From: Polyangium spumosum | GTDB lineage: Bacteria > Myxococcota_A > Polyangia > Polyangiales > Polyangiaceae | Length of the DNA: 64,000 nucleotides | NCBI RefSeq assembly: GCF_009649845.1 | Contig: NZ_WJIE01000002.1 | Coordinates: 310,001-374,000 of the forward strand | Reading direction: 5' to 3' | Shown here: in pieces, positions 56,989 through 64,000 of the stretch | How the letters are laid out: the number at the start of each line of letters is the position of its first letter | How positions within the stretch are numbered: position 1 is the stretch's first letter | Made by a program: the position numbers and the translations under genes | The notes under the pieces: generated by a model | Database searches by the model: none | What the model was told of the DNA's origin: nothing | Seen by the model: the letters and a program-made list of their open reading frames with translations, nothing else

Positions 56989-59780
56989 TGAGCTTTTCTT
57001 CCAAACTCGGCTGGCTCGCGGCCGCGGCGGGGCTCGTCCTCGTCGCGGGTTCCGCGGGTTGCACCACCGAAGCGTTTTGCTGGTCCGATTGTGAATCCGG
57101 CTCCGCCACCTCGTCGAGCGCCTCGGGCTCCGGCGGCGCCGGCGGCGAAGGCGGCTGCCTCTTCGGTTGTGGCGGCAATGGCGGCGACGGCGGCGTCGGC
57201 GGCGACGGCGGCTCGGGCGGCGGCATGTGCGTCCCGTCCGACTCCGGCGTCGAGCGGTGCAACGGCAAGGACGACGACTGCAATGGCATGGTCGACGACC
57301 TCCCCGACTGGAGCACCCCGGAGGCCTGCGGCACCTGCGACAACAACTGCTACCAGATCCTCCTCAACACCGACCCGGACACCATCGGCTGCACCCCGAG
57401 CGCTGAGCCGGGACAATCACCGGGCACCTGCACCGGGCAGTGCGCCCCCGATTATTACGACCTCGACCCCACCTCGCCGGGATGCGAGTACTATTGCGTC
57501 TCCGGCGGCGCAGACGACTCGCTCTGCAACAACAAGGACGACGACTGCGACGGCGTCAAGGACGAGGACGTCGACCTCTGCACCAGCACCACCGATTGCG
57601 GAAAGTGCGGGCGCACCTGCGTCGTCCTCCACGGCACGCCGGCATGCACCAACACGGCCGAGCCCGGGCAGGCTTGCAACGACAGCAACACGCAATGCGT
57701 GATCCAGGCCTGCGAGCCGGGCTTCTACGACCTCGACAAGTCCTACGCCACGGGCTGCGAGTACCAGTGCAACATCACCAACGGCGGCGTCGAGATCTGC
57801 GGCGACAGCCTCGACAACGACTGTGACGGCAAGATCGACGACGCAGACGACCTCTCGGGCGACGCACAGATCGGCGTCGATTGTTTCGGCGATCCCAACG
57901 GCATCTGCGCGACTCCCGCGCACCTCGGCAAGACCATCTGCCAGGGCAACAAGATCGTCTGCGCGGGGCCCGACGTCCTCGTCGAGAACCAGAGCCCCGA
58001 GCTCTGCAACGGCCTCGACGACGATTGTGACGGCGTCGTCGACGACAGCCCCACCGACGCCGGAATGGCCTGCGGCGTCAGCAACATCTTCCCCTGCGCC
58101 TTCGGCACGCAGCAATGCCAGAACGGCGCCCTCGTCTGCGTCGGACAGATCGATCCAAAGCCGGAGATGTGCGACGGCGAGGACAACGATTGCGACGGCC
58201 AGATCGACAAGACCGGCAACAACCCGCCTCCCGACTCCGTCGGCGCATGCAACGTCCCGCCCATGCCCCCGGCGGGCGCGACCTCGCCTTGCATGGCCGG
58301 CGCCAAGGCCTGCGTCGGCGGCGCCATCGTGTGTCAGGGCTCCGTCACCCCGGCCCCGGGCACCCAGGACGGCTGCAACATCGACGCGAACTGCGACGGT
58401 GCACTGACAAACCAGCCCAACCTGCAGACCGACGTCAACAACTGCGGCATGTGCGGCAAGAGCTGCTACACCGGCGCCGTCCACTCCACCTGGGCCTGCG
58501 TCGCGGGCGCTTGCCAGTTCCAGGGCTGCGAGCCGGGGTATTACGACATCGACGGCAACCAGACCTGCGAGTACGATTGCGACTTCATCTCCGCCCAGGA
58601 GACGTGCAACGGCCTCGACGACAACTGCAACGGCCAGATCGACGAGAACGTCATCGCCCCCTCGCCCACGCAGGTCTGCGGCGTCAGCCCCTCGGCCACA
58701 AAGCCCGAGTGCACCACCAACGTCGCCGTCGCCTGCCAGATGGGCGCATGGAAATGCACCTTCCCCGCAGGCGTCTGCACCGGACAGGCACCCAGCTATT
58801 GCACCGGCACCCCGGAGATCTGCGACTCCCTCGACAACGATTGCGACGGCGTACAGAACGAGAACGTCGCCAACTGGAACAAGCCCTGCAACTCCGACGA
58901 CGGCTTGCCCCCGCCCGGGCACGGCGCCTGCCGCACACAGGGCACCTACGTCTGTGATGGCCCCACGGCCATCAAATGCAGCGCCACGCCGGCCAACTGC
59001 TCGAGCCTGCCCGGCGGCTGCGAGGAGAAGTGCGACGGCCTCGACAACGATTGCGACGGCGTCGCCGACGAGCCCTACAGCGCAAAGGGCAACAACGCCA
59101 CGTTCTACGTCAAGCCCGCCGTCACCAAGATCGGCGCGCAAAACAAGTGGATCTCGACCTTCGAGGCCAGCCGGCCCAACGCGACGAACCTCGTCCCCGG
59201 CACCGGCAATGGCTACTGGAGCAGCGCGCCCACGGGCTCCACGCTCGACAAGACCCCGGCCTGCTCCGTGCAAGGCAAGATCCCCTGGTTCAACATCACC
59301 CCGCGCGAGGTCGAGCAGGTCTGCGCCGCCGCCGGCGGCACCATCTGCACCACCGCCGACTGGCAAGCCGCCGCGCGTCTCCCGGCGCCCGACGCTTGCC
59401 TCTGGGGCTACGCGCCGCTCTCCGCCTGCAAAACGGCCCACGTGCCCAACGTCAAGTACTGCAACCTCGGCTTCTCCTACGACTTCGACCCCGGAGAGGC
59501 CGGCATCCAGGACGGCCTGCTCGTCACCGGCGACACCGTGAACCTCAAGAATTGCTGGGTCGATTGGACCGGACAAACCAATGCCCAGCTCTTCGACATG
59601 ACCGGTAACCTCCGCGAGATCACGAAGAGCGGGAGCAACCAGTACCCCCTCCTCGGCGGCGCCTTCAACACGCAGGCAGAGTCCGGCGCTCAGTCCGACT
59701 TCACCTTCTACACCGTCGATCAGAACTTCCAGTTCTTCGACACCGGCTTCCGCTGCTGCTTCGCCGCCAACCCGGGCTGA
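56988..59780 (+). CDS. MopE-like lipoprotein with FGE/SUMF-like C-terminal domain
   Basis: A 930-residue putative lipoprotein (signal ending GLVLVAGSAGC), translationally coupled to the upstream gene. A Gly/Ser-rich linker is followed by about nine MopE-type repeats (CNGKDDDCNGMVDD, CDGEDNDCDGQIDK, CDGLDNDCDGVADE and others). The C-terminal ~230 residues resemble a formylglycine-generating-enzyme fold: VEQVCAAAGGTICTTADWQAAAR, LFDMTGNLREITKSG, LLGGAFNT and the terminal DTGFRCCFA. The FGE catalytic Cys pair is not obvious, so a binding role is as likely as an enzymatic one. It carries no membrane-anchor tail, unlike its neighbours, so it would be tethered by lipid. Confidence 0.87.
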
Positions 59781-59783
59781 GCC

Positions 59784-59819
59784 CCCCTCCCTCCGTTCGT
59801 CCCGAGCGCGCGGGAGGGG
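59784..59819 (+). terminator. GC-rich hairpin after the MopE-like lipoprotein gene
   Basis: CCCCTCCC (59784-59791) pairs with GGGAGGGG (59812-59819). There is no T tract, so termination is possible but weakly supported. Confidence 0.35.
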
Positions 59820-59900
59820 CCCGGGCGGGACGGGGGCCGGAGCCTGCCACCGCCAAAATCCCGATGAGTTCCGCACACATGGCGTCGCTGGTCAAGACAG

Positions 59901-59929
59901 TTTACGCCTCGCACGAAGTCCTGTAGGCT
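59901..59929 (+). promoter_or_regulatory. Candidate promoter of the second vWA-MopE gene
   Basis: TTTACG (59901-59906) and TAGGCT (59924-59929) are spaced by 17 bp, about 195 bp before the ATG at 60124. The hexamers are only partial matches to the housekeeping consensus. Confidence 0.25.
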
Positions 59930-60123
59930 AGACGAGCCTCATCGTCCTCGACGGTCGGGATCGGGCGGTCTCTCGTCCGACCACCCCCGCCGGGTGCGCT
60001 GCGGAACCCGTACGTCGAGACAAACATCCTTTGCAAGATCCGCGTTCGTCCCGTTCCTACTTTCCTTCGCCCCGGCCCTCGTCGCGACATGACGACGCCC
60101 GGCGAGGACTGGACCACGAGAAC

Positions 60124-63100
60124 ATGAACAGGACCCTCCTCTTTTCTGGCCTCCGCCGTCGCAAAGTTGCTATCGCGACGGTCCTCACTGGCGCGGCCCT
60201 CGTGGTCGCGTCGTCGCTCACGACGCCCGACGCGTCCGCCCAGGAGCCGACCGCGTGTCTGAGCGCGGATCCGAAGGACTGGCCGTCGTCGGCGAAGCCG
60301 TACTTCTTGATCCTCTTCGACACCTCGGGGTCGATGACCTTGAACGTCGCGAACGGCGTGCAGAGCTCCTGCGGCTGGGGCAGCTCCCGCATCGATCACG
60401 CCAAGTGTGCCCTGCGAAAGATGTTCTTTGCCTTCGGCGGGCAGGTGAACTTCGGGCTCGCCGCGTTCCTGCGCGGCACGGCCTCGGGGTGCACGGCCTT
60501 CTGCGGCGACGCAGGGACCGGAGAGGGTGATGGGAACGGCAACTGCACCTGGTCGGGCTTCTCGGGCGGCTGCGGGCTCGAGCCCACCGAACAGCCGTTC
60601 TCCTCGGAACGGCGGGGCGCCGAGATCCTCGTCCCGATGCAGCGCGACAACTTCTACCTGCCGCCGCTCGAGGCCTCGAACGTCCCGGAGCTGCTCAAGT
60701 GGGTCGACAACGACTGCTCGCCGCACCCGACGCGGCCGCTCAGCTACGAGCTCTGGGCCGAAGGCGGGACGCCGCTGAACGGCATCCTGCGCGACGCCTA
60801 CCGGTACCTCTCGGACTCCTGGGCGAGGCCCAACTCCGGTGACCCCTCCTTCGAGTCGCCGATCGCGCAGTCCGGCGAGCGTCCCTGCCGCGTCGTCAAT
60901 ACCATCCTCATCACGGACGGCGTCGAATCGTGTGATGACGTGAATGGCGCGGACGGGGTGGACGCGGCCGCGGATCTGCTCACCGGTTTCACGCGCGGAG
61001 GCATCCACTGGTCGGTCAAGACGCACGTCGTCAATTTCGCGACCTCCGCCTCGGCCAACAACGCGCTCGCGATGGCCGGCGGCACGGGGACGGCGAAGCC
61101 CGCGACGGACGAGACGACACTCTCGACGGAGCTCGCGAAGATCATCGCGGCCGCCGTCCAGCCCGAGACGTGCGACAACGCCGACAACAACTGCAACGGC
61201 TGCACGGACGAGGGCTTCGCCCATTACTGCAACCAGGCGCAGACGTGCTGCGCGTGGTCGACGCAGGCCCAGCGCACGACGTGCCTCTCGACGTACCAGA
61301 GCACGATCACCGCGCAGAACCCGGGCGGTGACCTCACGAAGCTGCCGTGTACGACGCCCACGCAGGCGACGCAGCCGGCCACGTGGCTCTGCTACAACCC
61401 GAAGGAGAGCTGCGACAACGTCGACAACAACTGCGATCCCGGGCCCGCGTTCGACGGCACCCCGGCGAACACCGTCGACGAGGGCGTGACGAAGTGCGGC
61501 AGCCCCGCGCATTGTCCGAAGGCGGAGACCTGCAACGGTCAGGACGACGACTGCGACGGACAAACGGACGAGGGCGGCGTCTGCGTCATGCCGTGCGTCC
61601 CGTCGCCGGAGATCTGCGACGGCTGCGACAACGACTGCGACGGCATCGCAGACAACGACGCGCCGAGCGCCGCATGTGGCCTGCCGAGCCCGCCGAACTG
61701 CGCGGGCACGCTGACCTGCAAGACCGCGCAGCCCGTGATGTTGCCCGGCGCCTGCGTCGCGAACGGTGGCTTCAACGCTTGCACGAACAGCCCGCAGACC
61801 GAGGTCTGCGACGGCCTCGACAACGACTGCGACGGCACCACGGACGACGGCGTTCCGCCGACCCAGTGCGTGCCCGTCGGCACGCCGGCGGGCCTGAACT
61901 ACGGCCCGAACAGCCAGTGCAAGAGGGGCACGCAGCCCTGCAATGGCACGTGCCAAGGCTTCATCGGGCCAAGCGCGGAGGTCTGCGACGGCATCGACAA
62001 CGATTGCGACGGCGTCGTCGACGACAACCCCTTCGGCGTCGGCACGCCCTGCGGCAACAACCAGCCCCCGTGCTCGACGGGCACCACGGCCTGCGTCAAT
62101 GGCGCGCTCGTCTGCCAGGGCGGCGTACAGCCGGGGCCCGAGGTCTGCGACGGCACGGACAACGATTGCGACGGCTCGGTCGACGAGACGCCGCTCGCGG
62201 ACGCGCCGGCCGCCGGCATGAACGGCTGCTGGACGGAGCCCGGCAATTGCTGCACGTTCGGCAACCTGACCTGGTGCCCGCCGGCCGGCGGGACCTGCAC
62301 GGGCACGGGCACCCTCATGGCGCCCTGCAACACGGGCAAGCTCGTCTGCCAGGGCGCGCAGAAGTGGGTCTGCTCGAACCCGAAGCCCCCGAGCCCCGAG
62401 GTCTGCGACGGGCTCGACAACAACTGCAACGGCATGCTCGACGACGGCAGCCTGCCGCAGGTCGGCGCGCCGTGCGGCACCGACACGGGCGAGTGCGTGA
62501 TGGGTACGCTCTCGTGCAACGCGGGCGTGCTCGATTGCGGGAATGACGTCGGCCCGGTCTCCGAGGTCTGCGACGGCCTGGACAACGATTGCGACGGCGA
62601 TATCGACAACGGCATCCCCTCGGGCGGCCCTTGCACGCCGGCGTACGACCCCATGAAGTTCCCCGGTGATCGCAGCGCCTTGCCGTGCACGCCGGGCGAG
62701 CTGCTCTGCAACGGCGCGGCCGGCGTCGAGTGCCTCGGCGGCGTCGCTCCGCAGGCCGAGGTCTGCGACGGCATCGACAACGACTGCGACGGTACGGTCG
62801 ACGAGAGCGGCCCCGGCCCGGACGGCGTCGACGGCTCGATGAACCCGCAGCCCATGCCCGTCGGCAGCATCGGCGAGGCGTGCGGCATCGAGACGGGCGA
62901 GTGCAAGCAGGGCGCGTTCGCCTGCGTGAACGGCGGGTTCGTCTGCACGGGCGAGACGACGCCGATCCTCGAGGTCTGCGATTGCCTCGACAACGACTGC
63001 GACGGCCAGAACGACAACCCGAACAACGGCCTGGCCCTGTGCAGCACGGGCAAGGAGTGCGTGAAGGGCAGCGCGGGCACGTGCTCGTGCGCGAGCCCGT

Positions 63101-64000
63101 GCAACCCGGGCAAGGAATATCCGTGCCCGCCCGGCCAGCAATGCCAGAACGTGACGGAGAGCTCGACGGGCCAGGAGCTCGGCTTCTACTGCGTGTCGGA
63201 GCCCTGCATCGATTGCGAGCAGAGGACGATCAAGGACGCGAACGGCAACATCCTCTGCGCGCCCGCCGATACGCCGGCCGACGCGAACTGCAACAAGCCG
63301 CCCGTGTGTGTCTGCAAGGGCCAGGCGGGCTGCAAGGATCCGTGCGACGGCGTGAGCTGCGCGAGCGGCGAGGTCTGCACGGCCTACGGGCCGAACGCGG
63401 GCAAGTGCGTGGTGGACAACTGCTACAACGTGCCTTGCAACGGCTGCAACAAGGTCTGCAACCTCGGCTCGTGCCTGGACAACCCCTGCAAGCCGGATAG
63501 CTGCCCGGCCGACCAGGTCTGCAACCCGAGCGCCGATTTCACGACGTTCACGTGCGTCCCGACCTGCGCGAACGTGGAATGCCCGTCGGGCCAGGCCTGC
63601 AAGGAGGGCGCTTGCGTGCCCGCCTGCGAGCCGGCCTGCGGCGCCGATCAATACTGCGACCTCGCGCAGACCCCGCCGACGTGCGTGCAGAACCAGTGCG
63701 CTGGCACCTGCCCGAACGGCGGCTGCTGCAACCCGGTCACGGGCGCCTGCGGCAATTGCCCCTGCGAGGGCGTGGTTTGCCCCGAGGGGCAGATTTGCCA
63801 GGCGGAATGCCCGCCGGGCGTCGCTTGCAGCCCGGGTGAATGCGTCGAGCCCATGGGCCAGGGCGGCGCGGGTGGCGCGGGCGGCATGGGCCCGGGCAGC
63901 GGCGGCGGCGATCCGGGCTCGGGCGGCGCGGGCGGCGTGGCCCCCGGCGCCGGCGGCTCGGCAGGCGCCCCCGACAGGGGCAACTGGGGCCTACCCACGG
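60124..64000 (+). CDS. MopE-like surface protein with vWA domain, second copy (3' end outside window)
   Basis: An open frame of 1292 codons from ATG 60124 to the window edge, paralogous to 53071-56988. A signal peptide ends DASAQEP. The vWA domain contains DTSGSMT and VNTILITDGVESCD. Eleven MopE-type repeats follow (for example CDGLDNDCDGTTDDG, CDGIDNDCDGVVDD, CDGTDNDCDGSVDE). A Cys-rich region is nearly identical to that of the first copy (ADTPADANCN, GQAGCKD, CVVDNCYNVPCNGCNKVCNL). The frame ends in a longer Gly-rich stalk (GQGGAGGAGGMGPGSGGG) and DRGNWGLPTG. In the first copy DRGNWGLPTG is followed directly by GGGCSC, so the missing part should be only the C-terminal anchor. Confidence 0.92.
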   Translation, partial: MNRTLLFSGLRRRKVAIATVLTGAALVVASSLTTPDASAQEPTACLSADPKDWPSSAKPYFLILFDTSGSMTLNVANGVQSSCGWGSSRIDHAKCALRKMFFAFGGQVNFGLAAFLRGTASGCTAFCGDAGTGEGDGNGNCTWSGFSGGCGLEPTEQPFSSERRGAEILVPMQRDNFYLPPLEASNVPELLKWVDNDCSPHPTRPLSYELWAEGGTPLNGILRDAYRYLSDSWARPNSGDPSFESPIAQSGERPCRVVNTILITDGVESCDDVNGADGVDAAADLLTGFTRGGIHWSVKTHVVNFATSASANNALAMAGGTGTAKPATDETTLSTELAKIIAAAVQPETCDNADNNCNGCTDEGFAHYCNQAQTCCAWSTQAQRTTCLSTYQSTITAQNPGGDLTKLPCTTPTQATQPATWLCYNPKESCDNVDNNCDPGPAFDGTPANTVDEGVTKCGSPAHCPKAETCNGQDDDCDGQTDEGGVCVMPCVPSPEICDGCDNDCDGIADNDAPSAACGLPSPPNCAGTLTCKTAQPVMLPGACVANGGFNACTNSPQTEVCDGLDNDCDGTTDDGVPPTQCVPVGTPAGLNYGPNSQCKRGTQPCNGTCQGFIGPSAEVCDGIDNDCDGVVDDNPFGVGTPCGNNQPPCSTGTTACVNGALVCQGGVQPGPEVCDGTDNDCDGSVDETPLADAPAAGMNGCWTEPGNCCTFGNLTWCPPAGGTCTGTGTLMAPCNTGKLVCQGAQKWVCSNPKPPSPEVCDGLDNNCNGMLDDGSLPQVGAPCGTDTGECVMGTLSCNAGVLDCGNDVGPVSEVCDGLDNDCDGDIDNGIPSGGPCTPAYDPMKFPGDRSALPCTPGELLCNGAAGVECLGGVAPQAEVCDGIDNDCDGTVDESGPGPDGVDGSMNPQPMPVGSIGEACGIETGECKQGAFACVNGGFVCTGETTPILEVCDCLDNDCDGQNDNPNNGLALCSTGKECVKGSAGTCSCASPCNPGKEYPCPPGQQCQNVTESSTGQELGFYCVSEPCIDCEQRTIKDANGNILCAPADTPADANCNKPPVCVCKGQAGCKDPCDGVSCASGEVCTAYGPNAGKCVVDNCYNVPCNGCNKVCNLGSCLDNPCKPDSCPADQVCNPSADFTTFTCVPTCANVECPSGQACKEGACVPACEPACGADQYCDLAQTPPTCVQNQCAGTCPNGGCCNPVTGACGNCPCEGVVCPEGQICQAECPPGVACSPGECVEPMGQGGAGGAGGMGPGSGGGDPGSGGAGGVAPGAGGSAGAPDRGNWGLPT

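Larger units (their letters stand above)
59781..60123. other. 343-bp gap before the second vWA-MopE gene
   Basis: Contains a terminator-like hairpin just after the upstream stop, a candidate promoter at 59901-59929 and a leader of about 190 nt. No gene is seen here; the minus-strand frame running through it is a shadow of the downstream gene. Confidence 0.6.

Noticed and set aside
59902-63651. 1249-residue minus-strand open frame opposite the last gene
   Set aside because: Arg/Ala/Val-rich shadow of the plus-strand MopE-like repeats; the plus strand shows a signal peptide, vWA motif and Cys repeats.

Overview
The window is a chromosomal stretch of a very GC-rich, strongly codon-biased genome. 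The gene content points to a myxobacterium of the Polyangiales/Sorangiineae type. It has many large secreted proteins and lipoproteins with MYXO-CTERM-like tails (Cys motif, hydrophobic segment, Arg cluster), MopE-like Cys/Asp repeat proteins, FHA-DUF4388 proteins, a Ser/Thr kinase fused to an ATPase, and a sigma-54 activator with a TPR region. No rRNA, tRNA, IS element, prophage, CRISPR array or biosynthetic megasynthase cluster was recognised. Assignments come from reading motifs by eye; no database search was run.

Layout. 1-6.9 kb: the end of a sensor histidine kinase; a pair of secreted paralogs around an unknown helical protein and a 43-bp tandem repeat array; a two-gene lipoprotein operon (TonB-C-like protein, siderophore-esterase-like hydrolase); glutaryl-CoA dehydrogenase. 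7-15.3 kb: a surface protein with a Gly-rich stalk, an FHA-DUF4388 protein, a hairpin-rich intergenic repeat with a bidirectional terminator, and a 1609-residue zinc-protease-like lipoprotein. 15.5-25.5 kb: hisD, a SUKH-like protein, a uracil phosphoribosyltransferase-like protein, a kinase/ATPase coupled to an App1-like HAD phosphatase, a stand-alone MshEN-domain protein, a CoA transferase/racemase and an SCP2 protein. 25.6-35.2 kb: a membrane protein, a heavy-metal P-type ATPase, a solitary rplC followed by rlmE and a ChaC-like gene, a second FHA-DUF4388 protein, kdd (3,5-diaminohexanoate dehydrogenase) and fhs.

35.2-43.5 kb (minus strand): a tight six-gene run of unknown protein, nadD, DUF2520-like protein, sigma-54 activator, small lipoprotein and sensor kinase, joined by overlaps or short gaps. 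43.6-51.5 kb: a 2Fe-2S/FAD oxidoreductase, ccmB, gltX, a CPBP-type membrane protein, an unknown protein, a lytic transglycosylase and lysine 2,3-aminomutase (kamA). 51.5-64 kb: a second copy of the hairpin-rich repeat, a WYL regulator, and three consecutive large MopE-like surface proteins. The last runs off the window just before its expected C-terminal anchor.

Functional threads: kamA and kdd, 17 kb apart, are two non-adjacent steps of the beta-lysine/3,5-diaminohexanoate lysine pathway. gcdH, the CoA transferase and the SCP2 protein fit acyl-CoA metabolism. Signalling genes are abundant. The least explained items are the 43-bp array with its flanking secreted paralogs, the mobile-looking 3'-end repeat that abuts stop codons, the sigma-54/lipoprotein/kinase operon, and the MopE-like surface locus.
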